From Apostichopus japonicus (lineage: Eukaryota; Echinodermata; Holothuroidea; Aspidochirotida; Stichopodidae), in contig NC_092571.1 of assembly GCF_037975245.1 (NCBI RefSeq), positions 24,370,564 through 24,434,563 of the forward strand: a stretch of DNA of 64,000 bases. Direction: 5' to 3'. The translations under genes and the position numbers were made by a program. How positions within the stretch are numbered: position 1 is the first letter of the stretch; every line of letters starts with the position of its first letter. Below are positions 32,200 to 45,278 of the stretch, piece after piece. The notes under the pieces are model-generated. The model was not told where the DNA came from, did not search any database, and saw only the letters and a program-made list of their open reading frames with translations.

Positions 32200-33440
32200 A
32201 CACAATTTATCTTCACAAAAGTAGTCAAGCATTGTACACATGGTATTTCATGCCGTAATTTTTTTTTCCTATTGGGTTTTGTGATGCATATGAAGAAGTG
32301 ACCTCATGACCTGTGGTTTAGACTAAGTAGTCCAGCCAAATTTATTCATGACTTTAGATGTTTAAAGGAACATTTCTCAAAAATAAAAGTGTTATAGAAA
32401 ATATAATATGGGTTGGAAACAGTGTCAAGTGCCTACAACAAAGGCAAATTAATTTGCCTTTTTCCCCCCTCTTTTTTATTTGATTGTTTCTATTTGACTT
32501 TTTATACTTTTTAAATTTGACTTTCGACACAAATTAATTTGTGACTCAAGTTATCCTTTAAAGCCAGTTCATGATTTTTGTTAAACTAAATGTTTGCAAA
32601 CTTAAATATTTCATAAGCTTTTAGTGACTTAAAGACATCATCTCAAACACCATATAACAGAGATATATACGTTCAGAAAATATATATCTTAGTCCCAGTT
32701 GACAGTCTTTGCGAAGCATAGCAATCATAAACTGCTGGTCTCGATAATATATCATAATAGATCATATCATATCGCATATCATGACATATATCATGATAAC
32801 CAGCTAACCTACTTTCTTCCAAATAAGCCAAAACATTGTCCGAAGACGTAACGACTACGTCGCTACCGATGTTTATATTTATAACGTAAGTTTGTGCCAC
32901 ATATTCAAGTTGACTTTCCCCTTTAGATGAAGTGTCAAGATTGTCGTAGCTTTATCGTATGACATCAAAAGGGCTGTCCCAAAGGTAAATAAGATCAAAG
33001 GCTTTCGAATATGGTTTCTCGTTTAGATTTGTGAACTTGGACTAAATGACGTCAGAAGTCAACATACTATACGCAAATATTCCGAAAAGAAATCCCATTT
33101 GAATTTCTCTAAGGGATATACAATTAAACCTATAACATGAACTTCATATTTACACGTTTCAAGCAAAAACTATATCCTAGCACAACAAAAATCATATTCA
33201 GCATTCAAGGTCTCTTCGTAAAATATTACTGAATCTGTTTTTCAAACCAATAGATTTTACAAGCTTCCTTACATTGTTTTTTTTTTCTGGTTACTCAATA
33301 AATACACAAAATATTTAACAAATTACACTGTGAAAATATGAAGTCAATAATTCAATTCTATAATTCAAACATCCCTAATAGATCATGTTACTGTTGATCT
33401 ACAGAGAGCTGCCCCCTACACGGGAAATGTTTAACCAGCG
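32200..33440. other. No feature recognised
   Basis: AT-rich sequence with short TATCATGATA-type palindromes at 32740-32800. No repeat or gene identified. Confidence 0.4.
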
Positions 33441-33446
33441 CGATAG

Positions 33447-33455
33447 TATATAAAG
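33447..33455 (+). promoter_or_regulatory. Candidate TATA box
   Basis: TATATAAAG preceded by a short GC-rich stretch (ACCAGCGCGATAG). Initiation would be near 33478-33482. It gains some weight from the consensus donor at 33844 and acceptor at 34317, which would splice a short leader. Confidence 0.3.
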
Positions 33456-33838
33456 CCCAAGTCACATCGAACACAGAATCTAAGTCGTAAATCGGCTTTT
33501 TAGGAGGACCGCAGCCTGAGCGATTCAACAACCCGGACACACAATCTCTCAGGCACGAAAAGTACCATAAAGAAACAGTAATATCAAAGTACGTATGGAA
33601 CATGAAAAGAAGGGGGAATTAAACAAAACATTAGCCGGGAGATAGTAAAGGAATCGAACACACACAAACGCGAATCGGGCCAGTGCCACCTCTGCGGAGA
33701 AGGAAAGCTGGCAATCTTACGTACCAAGGACAGAATAAAAAAAAATTAAAGAAAAACAGAGCTCATCGCGAGAAAAAGAGTACTACAAACGACTTGGCCA
33801 AGACTACGCACCGGCGTGAAGCCTTAGAGTATTACAAC

Positions 33839-34427
33839 ATGCTGTAAGTTGCTCTACTTCTATATATATTGAGCACACTTTTGCAGCATGAAGTGAACAA
33901 CTGAATCTTAGTTATGTATATTTCCTATATTATCCTATATTACATAAGTATGATAATATGTGATGTAATCATGAAGCATGGCTTCCGTTCGTTATTTATC
34001 ATTTTACCTTTCATAGGTTTGTTAATAGCTTCTATACTAGTAGTCCCACATTTTTCGTCAATTTACAAGAATATATAACTTATCTCTCCACGAAATCTCA
34101 CGTGACAGATTACTCCTTAGGCCATCTTTAAAAACCTGAAAGTCTCGAGTTACTGTCGGCTATCTTCTCGATTCGAAGTTTTGTTTCCAATCGGCACAGC
34201 GGTATTAGTTTAGATCGCTATATATATATCACAATGTCATAAAATCCATGGATGTTGTTTACTGTCGGCGCTTATCCCAGTTTCATCAGTAATTGAACAT
34301 TTTAATTTTCTCTTTCAGGATGTTTTGGAGAAACGCAACGAATGACGTCATAACTGATGTTTGTGTGGATAAGCTTCTACGACATTCGGCGTCTCTCTTT
34401 CTACTTCTACAAAACGTACAAACATGA
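33839..34427 (+). CDS. Speculative spliced micro-ORF, 38 codons
   Basis: ATGCT at 33839-33843 abuts donor GTAAGT. Acceptor TTTTCTCTTTCAG ends at 34318, and joining restores ATG CTG ATG TTT TGG, which stays open to TGA at 34425-34427. The TATA box lies about 390 bp upstream. The product has no recognisable motif. It may instead be the leader of a longer transcript or chance. Purely inferred from splice consensus. Confidence 0.2.
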
Positions 34428-35820
34428 GTATTATAGGCCTACGCGAACTTAAGATGATATAGCCGCTAAGGGTTGAAACCATTGTATTCATTTCAATCAA
34501 TTAAGGGGGCGGGGGAGGGGGGGGGGGCGACACATACTCTGTGTAATTCTTATAGAGGTATATCAGTTATAGTGGTTTCACCAAATAGAGAAAATAACTG
34601 CAATTTCGATGGATAGGTTACAAGAATACATGGATATTCCAATGTTAAAACAATGTATATTCCACACTGTTGGTGAACCCCATTTCAAATTTCTTGTCCC
34701 TAAATCTTGTCGATGTATACGGCTGAATGAATGTAGCCATATATTATGATTGGCTGATCACTCTTTTTTTCCTTTTTTTAAGGCCTCTTCACACGACTTT
34801 ACAACTTAAACCCCTGGTCATTGTTAACTTGTCACACCCAACCTCCACACAAGGAAGAGGTGCGGATGAAAATGTCATCGCTCATCCGGTATACACGGGT
34901 GTCCAATGTATCGACTGTGCTACTCACACGTATACCATTAATTACATTACATGTGATAAATGCATTTACAACGTGACTGCTTCACAAAATTACAACTTCC
35001 TAAGTAAAACATAAAAATGTATAAATACCCCATCATATTATATAGAAGATTGAATAACTTATTAAACTTCCTTTATCCGTTCCTTTTCTTGGAAATCTGT
35101 TTAAACATTTATAGGCAAAGTACGGTACATTTGCTTATATATTATACGGAAATGGCGCAAAAGTTAACAACGAACTGCATTATTATGGTACGGATAAATG
35201 TAGATGTATATAGTTAACGTGTAGAGATGGAGTGAGGCATCTATATACTAGAAACCAGAATCCAAACCTGACCCAATACATGAACCTCTACTCCTAGCTA
35301 GTTAGTCTCATTTTCAATTTCCCAAACCATATTTTTACCGTTCAAATATAGAACAATGTAACAGTGTCAATTCAACGCTTAAGTAAAAACAAAATTATTT
35401 CCTTAAACTGAGATTGCAAGTCATAAAAACAAAAATACACTCGTACATTGTTAATTATCAAATGACGGTTAACCATTGAATAATTAATTAATACAATTTT
35501 GGTTCGTAAAATTTTCTTCACAAAGTCAAAATTGTCAAAATATTAGAATTTTCGACCTTTAAATAATTTAATTTGAATTAAAATTTAAATGATATGTAGG
35601 CTACATTAACATTTAATTCACAGTACCGACAAATTAGTAGAGTTAACTCACCGTAAAATGGACGATTATAATATCGATTCTCTTTCAATATCCTTTCTTA
35701 TCCCCTTATCTTAAATTATATTCCTTTACGTTATCAGTATTTAACTTCACCTCAACAATTTAATTGCATCTGTAAAACATTTATACGGTCCAGTGGTCCA
35801 CTCTACTTATTTACATGTAT
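34428..35820. other. No gene; small SINE fragment
   Basis: CCCCTGGTCATTGTTAACTT and GTCACACCCAACCTCC at about 34810-34850 are an inverted remnant of the SINE family at 16.9 kb. The rest is AT-rich with a G-run at 34508-34529. Confidence 0.5.
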
Positions 35821-35821
35821 G

Positions 35822-35823
<2 letters not shown>

Positions 35824-35881
<58 letters not shown>
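35824..35881. repeat. (TA)n microsatellite
   Basis: About 58 bp of uninterrupted TA dinucleotides. Confidence 0.98.
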
Positions 35882-35882
<1 letters not shown>

Positions 35883-37380
35883 GAACTGGGTCGGAATTTG
35901 TTGTTACAAGAGGCATTATCTGGTAAGTGGTACCCTTACCTTTCCCTCCGTGTCAATTTGACGTATATCAACATGCATGACGTCAGTGTGCTTGTAATGT
36001 CCCGTGACCGCGATGCTGTCTCTATGTAACGCACTTTATAGTGGTTGCGGTGAAAACTATAACCGGACGATAAGACGGGTCGGACAGACCTATCTGAAAA
36101 CCGGGTCGGAACCGGTGCTCCACTGGGTGGAAGGCGCCGAAGGCTCGGCCAGGTTAAGGTATCGCAGGCGACGTATTCCACGTTGCCGCGAAACGTACTA
36201 GGATTTATAAGAGAAGGGGTTTGACCCTTTTTCGTTAAAGCCAAGTGGTCATATATAGGTTCTGGCAGCACCTTCGGAAGGTTTGGTTAGATAAATACTT
36301 TCGTGAGGTTGAAAGGGGAGGGGGAGGGGAGGGGTTTATGCATACCCACACCCCACCTCCTTCCGATCCGCGCCTGCTATAGTGCCACCGATTGGATAAC
36401 TGCGCCGGTAGCAATTAATCCGTCCATCCGGGGCTGCGATGAGAAACATCCCGTCCACTCAGTGTCGCTCAAACGATCTATACGCCTGGCTGGTAATGGC
36501 GTTGGCAAGTAATTTTAAAGTCTTCTTTATTATTTATCAAATTCCTTGAAAATCGAAGATTCAATGTATTCTGCCAAAGATACAAACTGACACTTAATTT
36601 TCGTCTTGAAAACGTCCAAATAAAATTGTTTGCCCTCGGCAGCTCTATACGAAGGCCCTAAATATTTTCCGTTTAGCGCCCTCATTTTCACAAGTTTATC
36701 GTTCTGTTGGCGGGATTTTGATGTGATGTTTCCGTTGGATAAGTTAATTGCTTAAAATGATTGCAGTACTTTACGTTTATCCCCCAACCCCCCACCTCCC
36801 CACCCCTCCCAATCTCTCTTTCCCCCCCCCCTCTCTCTCTCTCTTCCCTTTTGTTAGTTCTGCTTTCCTTCATATTTTGGCATAACTGACTCCTTACACA
36901 ATGACAATTATCAAAGTATGAACTTTTAAGGTTTGTTGATATTTTGTGAATAAATATGGCAACAGTAAAATAATTGACAGTGATATCATAGATATGTGCA
37001 TACACATTAATTATCCACAGAGAATGATGTAAAAAGGTACGGAAATGTGTACATTTACCAAACCGTCTTCTCGGAAAACATTGTTGTGTTGATTTCAAAC
37101 GTCCAAACAATTTCAAGAAAATTCAATAACACAACATTACTAAAGAAATATTTTGAAGAACGTTTGACATGATGACGTCATTGACCACTCCCCATTATTC
37201 ACTTCCTGGAGTTCAAAGGAATTATCTGAATGTGGAATAGACGATAAAAATATTGAGATGCACGGGCTCGCATGCGAGCAGTGTGGCGTATTGATACCTT
37301 CGTTATAAAATGTTATATTACTTGCTACACGGTATACCGTTCTGAAAGTAGACACAAACCTAACCTTCATTGTTAATCTC
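35882..37380. other. No gene recognised; locally GC-richer block
   Basis: 36030-36190 is richer in CG dinucleotides than its surroundings (ACCGGGTCGGAACC, GGCGCCGAAGGC) and carries frames on both strands (65 and 111 codons) without known motifs. GATCCGCGCCTG at 36366-36377 resembles the end of the CAGGCGCG hAT-type family. A pyrimidine tract lies at 36780-36850. Confidence 0.4.
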
Positions 37381-37384
37381 TGTG

Positions 37385-38460
37385 ATAGAGGAGATAATTG
37401 TCATGGACAACTTCCACAAGCAGCTAAGAAAAATCTCATTCAGTTTGGGATATATATCACTGATTTAGTTTCTCTTCACACGTAAGGCTGAAGACTTGAT
37501 CAAGTTTAAATATGACATCATCATCGAGTCACGTGTATTTCAATTATTCAAGTTTTTCTTTGTTGATTACAATGATATTTTTGGTAAAGGAGACGGATTT
37601 TGCAGACAGTGAATCTAACATATTGAACCTCTTAATATGACCTACGGTATCTTCCGAACGGAACAAGATATATCTTATAGTTGTTTAAGGGTTTTGTTCC
37701 CTACAAATACCTTTGTCATATAATTCAAAGATGATAGTTGGGTTTGTGTTGTCTCTGTTAGTGAAGACAAATTTGAAGTGTTAATTGGATTTAGAGTTAA
37801 ATGAACGGAGAGGGTTATATGGGAGGATAGTGGAATTGCGCCAAGTGCATTACCCCGATGAACAGCTCCTCATAACTGAAATATGATGGGGAAAGATCCA
37901 GGGAAAATCCGAATATTTCTCCAAGGGCCACCACCGTCTCGCTCTACCAACTACCCTTTCCCACCCCCCCCCCCCCATCACATATCCCACCGACCCGTTA
38001 GACTTAGACTTGTCTTCTACGACGTTTGTTTTTCTGAATGGTATTACTTAAAGGGGACACAAAACCACCCAAGACAGAGATGTTTGTGGAGAGTATAACG
38101 TTCCTAAACAGAGAAAAAACTCTTGTTCCATTTGGGAGATACCCAATCATTTTTGTAAAGCTGTGATATCACACAATGTCACAAGGACTTCAAACTTGTT
38201 ACTCTTCCTTTGTTTTTCATTTCATATTTTCAAGATAGAATGTTAACAGAATTGACACTGTTATTATATAGGTCTTCTTAATCGGTTCAATAATTTAGTT
38301 ACCAGACATGTCATTTCTTAAACTAGGATACCAAACCAGGTAAAACAAGATGTTTTTGAAGAGCGATTTTCCTAAACAGCTAAGAACAATCTCGTCCAGT
38401 TTGGGGAGATATCCTAATATAAAGAGTCGTGTCTTGGAGCTGTAATTTTTGTAAAAGTAG
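37385..38460. repeat. Diverged tandem repeats
   Basis: CAGCTAAGAAAAATCTCATTCAGTTTGGG (first block up to 37450), CAGAGAAAAAACTC..CATTTGGGAGATA (about 38107) and CAGCTAAGAACAATCTCGTC (about 38377) are related blocks, the last two about 270 bp apart. They are heavily drifted. Confidence 0.45.
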
Positions 38461-40180
38461 AATGTTAACTATATAGTGACACCCCAATAAATGCCACCAT
38501 ATCATACACATGTGTATCTCCTTTTAGTTCAGTGATTTGAAATAGAGAGATATGTCATTACGGCCTTGGCAAACACCAATCTCTATTAATCCCTTTTCTT
38601 AAAAGTATCCACATTTAACAAAATAATGTCTTAAACTGCTTTAAGTTATTCCCAAAAATTTTCTTATTTTTACGCTATATCAGTGCTTTCATTTATTCTA
38701 TTTAATGTATAAATAGGAAAGACCATGATGGAATCTTTAAAAAAAAAAACATATGCTAAAATAATCACTTCGAAACTTGAGATAACCTTTTTGCGCTGGC
38801 ATTTAAATAATAGCTCCCTCTTTAATCATTTCTCTTGCAAGCACTATTGTTAATCTCTTTAACCTTATATTTTACCACCAAAATACCTTCTCCCGTGATA
38901 TTTCATTCAACCTTTCACATTTGGCGTAGAGAAATATAAACCTTCCCTCTTGTCCACAATTCTCCACTTTTCTTTCCTCCCCCACCCCCACCCTCCCTCT
39001 CTGATTTCCGAAATAACAAGGGACAATTATACTTTTGACCGAATTTCTTAAAATATACCTATACCATATTCAATATATAAATTTGACAAATTCAAGAGGT
39101 TGTTATGATTAAGTTACGATATCTCTTATCGGAGATAACATTCTCTTACGAAGCAATTTAGCACGAAAATGAAGTCATAAATAAAACAACATTACGGAAA
39201 TAACCCCTTATTAATCAGTTAGTTCCAAGAAAATTCATTGTAACAAAAGTATTTAAAGAGACTTGTGGGTTACTTTCCTCTCGAAGTGTATTTAAAAATT
39301 ACTCCACCCGAACGGGGGTGGATGCATGTAAATCAACTCCTCAACTCAAACTGTGGGCGGTGCGAGGATCTGCTGATTGCATATATTTCAGTATTCCAAA
39401 CTGCGGGTGTTTCATTATTTATTCCTTTTTTTTCCCTTGAGATGTAATTGTGTTAAGAGCAAAATTTGAATGTCAAAATAAAATATCATTTCCTGTCTTG
39501 TGTCTTATACGTATCTCCCGTAACGGAAGATGGGAGGCGATTCAGGCTTTTCGTTGAACCGGGGGCCCTTCAATACCCAAGGGTTGGTTCCAAAATTGTG
39601 TGTCAATAATTTGCAAACATCTAAGCAACCGCCCCCTTCGAACCTTCAAATAATACATTGATGTAAGGTCAGTGCCAAATTCAAAATGTTTCGTGGATTC
39701 GTCTTAATCTGTATTTTGAGAAGGAAAATAGTAAACACTTATATTGATTAGGGAGAGGACTGTTTAAACATTTTTAAATATCAACGCTTATTTTGTTTAT
39801 AATTTCTCTTATTTATATTTCTATATACCACACCGGTTGTCGCGTCATCGATAAAAATACCGGTACGGCATCTATATGTGTTGGTTTGCTTATGCGTGCA
39901 TTGGACTTACTCAGTTACCGCTGCATACTGTAATTTATTGGCACCAAATCCAAAGGTTTCGATCAACTAGCAATTAAGAAGGATGTTTGCTCTTACTCGA
40001 GTAATATGGTGTACACATGCATATAAGGATATGCTGCGTGGATGCTGGGGAAATTCCCCACACCTTTACTTAATTGTCATCGTACCATCTATCATCATTG
40101 AAATAAAACTGGTTTATTGTATCACGAGCATAAAAATATTATTGCAAAAGCACGCGTTGTATGTAACTGAAGGGTGGCCT
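38461..40180. other. No feature recognised
   Basis: AT-rich (over 65% by eye). No frame above 60 codons with any motif. Confidence 0.4.
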
Positions 40181-40182
40181 GC

Positions 40183-40272
<90 letters not shown>

Positions 40273-40332
40273 ATATTATATATTTTTATATTTATATATT
40301 TATCTTTATATATTTATATATATATATATACA
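40183..40332. repeat. Long (TA)n microsatellite with TTTA interruptions
   Basis: About 75 bp of pure TA, then a further ~70 bp of TA broken by TTTATATTTATA. Reading frames of Tyr-Ile repeats here are artefacts. Confidence 0.97.
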
Positions 40333-42790
40333 ATACGTACATCCCCCACCCCAACCCCACCACCACCACAAAAGGTAAACGGATTTATATAAAGGTTCCA
40401 CATAAAAATTAAACAAAAATAGCAGCTTGAATTACTACAAGGATTTCTTTAGAGTTTTAGGATAATCAACTTTTAAAGACAAGAATTGGACAACCTACTG
40501 AGATGATTAAATTATCTTTACGACATGCAGTCCTTAAGGAAAACAAAAAGTGTACATTTCATGGAAAACGTTAGCATCCTGTTGGGGAGGGGGCTAATAA
40601 ATTCACTTTGATGATTACTGAACAAGATTAAATTAAACCGAATGTTAAACGTTTAATTTATATGACGTTGTATTATATCGGCTTAATTTAGTTAATTAAC
40701 AAAAATCCACTTTTAAGTTTTTCCAAGAAAAGGATTGTGACTTTTCAGGCGAAAATGGTTTTGAAAAATTCCCTGGTCAGACGGTTATACCACACCATTG
40801 TTTAACTTTCATATTGAAATTCAGAGTTATTGTGTTACGATATAATTAAAACGCCACTGCCATAATTCAATCATTCTTAATTTATCTTGCGTAGTTAGCC
40901 AACGTAGTTAGCCAACGTAGTTAGCCAACACAAAGAGAAAGAAAGAGTGTTATTATATTATTCTCAATTTTGGAAGAGGAAGGTGAAGAAAAAAAAACAG
41001 TTGAATGATTTGTGGCAAAAAAATTGTGACACGCAGAATGGATCGGTTTTAGAATCAATAACCTGTTTATCGAATATTACATTCTCTGCTTATCATAAGC
41101 GGTGTTACATTCTCGGTGTGAATAAAGATGTGACTCATTGTGACGTGACATATTCATCGTCCTATCAATGTAATTGCTATATGACTGACGAGGTGAGTTA
41201 ACACGAGTATATAAGCCATTGTTATACTCGTGCAATGAGGATTTAAGGCGGATAATGGATGACGTAGTAGCAGTCGTTTCTACATAGGTTCACAGTCTCG
41301 TATATATTTGAAGAGACAACTATGTTGTAGAATCAACTTGAGAAAGTTGCTAAAGATACTAAGGATGAAGATAAGAGACAAGGAGAATAATCCTAAATAA
41401 AATAAAGGGGGGAGCAAGGGGCTGGGCGGGGGGGGGGCTGGGGGAGACATAACATATATAAAATGAGAATGTTTGGTTGTCAGCCCTTTGTCTATATTAT
41501 GTTTGAAACCTGTCTTGGTATCGCTAAATAGACCGAAAACTGGTATCTTGTGGTCAAAATATTATCCTACGTGATGTGATATAGGCCTATATATATATAA
41601 GTATATAGCCTATGTTCTATTGGATGTGGTACAGCATAAATGTATGCGTTATATAGCTTATGCATATAGCGTGCAACGGCTTATGCATATAGCGTGCACT
41701 CGGTATATCCTAATAGTTTATGATATTGCCAATGCCAAACTTGACGTTTTTATTTACACTTGTGTTAAATTACAGTACAAAATCCATACCATGTTTGTTT
41801 GTTGTTGTTTTTGGTGAAGGGGGTGAGGTGGGGTGGGTGAACGGCAAAATATTAATGATGTAAACGAAACAAGTACACGGGATCCCTTTTTCTTTCCTTT
41901 TTAAGTTTTGTAATTATAATTTTTTGTATTTGCACGCTAACATTATGCGGTTTACTTTGTATAAGCATTCAGCGCGTTATCTTTGTTAGAAGATCCCTTA
42001 GATAGTAACATAAAGAACTAATCCCCGGGGTTCATTGCGCGTCTCTATAGCGTTATATAAACAATGTCGATCATTTTGTCTAGTGTGTTTTCATTACCTT
42101 CAGGTGGTTACTAAATTTAATATGGTGTCTAATTGACAAAAGGAAGCAATTATTATTTAAATGTTTAAATTGTAAGAAAATGAATCGAACCCCGCAAAGC
42201 AAGTCATCACTATACAGGTGAACATGTATATAGGTAACGTCAATATAGTTTCACTAGATTGAAAAAGTCAATCGTTATAGATGGAGTTTGAAATCTAGCA
42301 TGCCATTACCGAAGGTAACTGAAAGACTATCTTGTAATCAACATCAAATCGGGAACACATTTTTTTTTTTTAGTCTTTGTTGAGTCTTTTCTCCTTGTCC
42401 TCTTCGACTTTCTGGCTACACTGAGAACTTGCCGCTGTTCTTGATAAAATATCGCTCCCTCAGTATTGTGTGTGGAGGAGGGGGAGGGGAGGGGAGGTGG
42501 TGGTGGAGGGAAGGATGGGGTATGACAAAATTGTGAAATTTAAAGTTAGTCAAAACACCAGAAAGAATCCATTTCATCACCGGGATTCGTCTTTTTTAAG
42601 ACTCATCAGGCGAAGATAGGAATTGAACGAACTGATCCGTGACATATACTAGGATCCAGAATTCTTTTTCTGGTGTGACGGAGGTATATTTGGTGCTGCA
42701 ATTTCTGCCACTGTGAGAAGCGATTCGATCGTTCAGGCACCTCTGGTACTTCATTTTGGTATGTTGAAGATATTTAACAACTAGTAATCG
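40333..42790. other. No gene recognised
   Basis: AT-rich. A triple 14-bp repeat CGTAGTTAGCCAAC lies at 40891-40929. A G-rich tract with G-runs lies at 41405-41445 and a GGGAGGGGAGGGG tract at 42476-42520. Confidence 0.4.
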
Positions 42791-42794
42791 TTCC

Positions 42795-43140
42795 AATCGA
42801 GGTCTCATAAAGGTACCGTATTGGCTGTTATCGTGATGCGCGGAGGGGGGGGGGGGTAGAAGAGGGAGGTGGTGGATGATATAACCCTTTTCACATCTAG
42901 GGTCATTGATTCAGTGCACAATCTACTACTTGCACTCACTGTGGAAGATTTCTCCTCCAGGGATGTTAAAACAATCGAGGCCTCATTAACGTACCATATT
43001 AGCTGTTATCATTATGCAAGGAGGGAGGGGGTGGGGAATGATGTAACCCTTTCCAAATCTAGGGTAATCGATTCACTGCATAATCTACAACTTGCGTTCA
43101 CTGTGGGAGATTTCTTCCCCAGGGGTCTTAAAACAAACAG
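42795..43140. repeat. ~155-180-bp tandem duplication, about two units
   Basis: AATCGAGG(T/C)CTCAT recurs at 42795 and 42973. ATCTAGGGT(C/A)AT(T/C)GATTCA recurs at about 42895 and 43056. Units differ in length because of a G-run. The 112-codon frame at 42869-43207 spans the repeat and is internally duplicated for that reason. Confidence 0.85.
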
Positions 43141-43930
43141 AAATGAATTTTCACAGCTGTTTCCTTGTAATGACCACAAAGCTACAAGACGACAAGATTT
43201 GACATGATATCTCCAGTTAATTAGTGTTAAGATAATACCTTACCGATACTGTGTAGAAGAATAGGAAGATACCTCTTGATATAAGTCATAAATGCATTGT
43301 TTCTCGTATGAACAGATCAACTTGAAGGGGCAGGGAGGGGTGAGAGAGGGGTCGTAAGTTGTACCGATTCGTACGTAATATATAAATGGTCACAATGGCG
43401 CCATCAAACAATTTCCTTCGGGAGGATAAGGAGTAAGGGAGGAATGCCCGAGGCCCGAGGGAAACATGGGTAGCTAAACGACTCTCATACTGAGCAAATT
43501 CACATGCGCACTAACATAATAATACAAATAATAATAATAATAATAAACAACAACAAACAAAGCCATTACTGGTTAGCATTGATGAATGCTTGACGCATAA
43601 GATGGGTTTTGGGGAGGAATGTCAAGGCCGGATTTACACCCTATGCGGCGATCATATATCAGACATAAACTTGGCCCTCCTCCCCCCCCCCCACCCGCCA
43701 CCCGCCGACTAGCCATGGGGCAGTCGTTGGATTTATATTTCAATCTATAGGTCCACAGTTAACAAGGTATTTACCGATATAGCTTTCGATTGCGTACTCT
43801 TTGTTATATCGTCTACTTACCTAATTTGGCGCAGCCTCGAAAACGGCGCACTTGTACGAATTGTTCCATATAAACGAAGCATCCTAACCGCCAATGTATC
43901 AGAGTACAGATAGAAACTTGTTTTTATTCA
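43141..43930. other. No gene recognised
   Basis: (AAT)n at 43515-43545 and a C-run at 43682-43693. GTCAAGGCCGGATTTACACC at 43621 resembles the start of a hAT-type MITE, but no right end was found. Confidence 0.4.
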
Positions 43931-44245
43931 TTATGAATTCATTTAATGGAGGTTCTGTCTGACGCAAATAATTCCATATTTTATGATTTATTACCCCTCC
44001 CCAGCCCTTCACCACCCCCCCCCCCGCCACACACACACACACACACACATTTAAACTAAAAGGTTGTTGGACCTCATGATCAATTTTCTCGAATTCATTT
44101 AATGGTGGTTCTGTCTGACGCAAATAATTCCAAATTTTATGATTTATTACCCCTCCCCCGCCCTTCAACCCCCCCCCCCCCGCCACACACCCAAACAAAT
44201 TAAAACTAAAAGTTTGTTGGACCTCATGATCAATTTTCTCTGAGG
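43930..44245. repeat. 157-bp tandem duplication with embedded (CA)n
   Basis: ATTCATTTAATGG begins copies at about 43936 and 44093. Both continue TTCTGTCTGACGCAAATAAT and end TTGGACCTCATGATCAATTT. The first copy has expanded (CA)n. The long minus-strand frame over it is a repeat artefact. Confidence 0.92.
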
Positions 44246-44412
44246 GCGTAAAGCAAACGTTAAGTTTATACAGCTTAAGCGCGCCGCTTCCCATAATATC
44301 CATGTATACGCTGTAACGAGAATAGTAATACAAACAGCATACAAAATAGTTCAGCATATTTAAGAATATTTGGTGAATTTTTCTTACTAAGCCATGTTTT
44401 CCTTCCTTCCTG

Positions 44413-44725
44413 TTTGGTCTTCCAATTTTTTGGGGGGGGGGGGGGTGGGGGAAGGTGGTGGCCTTTGGATCGTGGTCTTGGCTCAGGGCCCACCTGGCAA
44501 CTGGTAAATCTGCTTCTGAGTACATCTCGAATTATGTCCTCTCACTTCACGATGTTGTTATCCGTTCTTCCAAATTTTGGTGGGTGGGGTGGGCTGGGAT
44601 GGGGGAAGGTGGTGGCCCTTGGATCGTGGTCTTGGCTCAGGGCCCATCTGGCAACTGGTAAATCTGGCTCTGAGTACATCTCGAATGAAGTCTTCTCACT
44701 TCACGATTTTGTTATCCTTTCTTCC
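44413..44725. repeat. 154-bp tandem duplication with G-runs
   Basis: GGATCGTGGTCTTGGCTCAG occurs at 44467 and 44621. Both copies share CTCACTTCACGAT and start with G-rich sequence. Several overlapping frames are shadows. Confidence 0.93.
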
Positions 44726-45209
44726 CCGATTCATCACAAAGCTTAATCGTATTTCATTCCCCAAATTATATTAATAGATTCTATAGTAATCCTTTCACGG
44801 AAAACGATAGATACAACAAATTGTTATGCTAAAACGATATCATGAAAAGAATAAAAATCAAACTTGGTATTTCATATCCATTCCTTTTATTTGCCCAGCT
44901 TTCAAAATTAATAACTAACAAATCGAAAACAGCGGACGTGATAAACATAAATTACACAAGAAGGAGATATTTCTAGTTTTGTTTCCAGTTACTCATTAAT
45001 GCAAACCTGGCATATTTTTGTTTTCATTCTTTGCAACCGTTTTCTTGTTGTTACTGTTCATAAAGCTCAGCAAGTTTTCGTTCCTGGAAATTGTTCTCGA
45101 GGGAAGTGTCCCCTTAATCCGCCGATTTCAACATTATACCTTGAAATGAAAACCCGCGCGTTTTTCACTGTTTTTCCCCTTTAGGTGTCGCACCACGATT
45201 AATTGCTCT

Positions 45210-45278
45210 CATTGACTTACACACTAAACTCGTCACTTTCCAAGGCGGTTAGAGCATAGATAGAAGTTTCCAACTGAC
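45210..45278 (-). repeat. Dispersed 67-bp repeat, copy 3
   Basis: The reverse complement reads GTCAGTTGGAAACTTCTAT, then AAAGTGACGAGTTTAGTGTG and TAAGTCAATG, matching the copies at 6.1 and 8.7 kb. Confidence 0.7.

Noticed and set aside
36026-36386. hAT element between TATAGTG flanks ending in GCGCCTG at 36377
   Set aside because: The right end fits the CAGGCGCG family but no matching left end was found at the supposed TSD.
40174-40392. Tyr-Ile repeat peptides
   Set aside because: Translation of (TA)n.
42869-43207. 112-codon internally duplicated protein
   Set aside because: The duplication is at the DNA level, unit lengths are not equal multiples of three, and no motif is present.
43621-43700. 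Left end of another hAT MITE (CAAGGCCGGATTTA)
   Set aside because: No right end or TSD could be found.
43899-44525. 208-codon minus-strand frame
   Set aside because: It spans the 157-bp tandem duplication with C-runs and (CA)n; internally repeated for that reason and motif-free.
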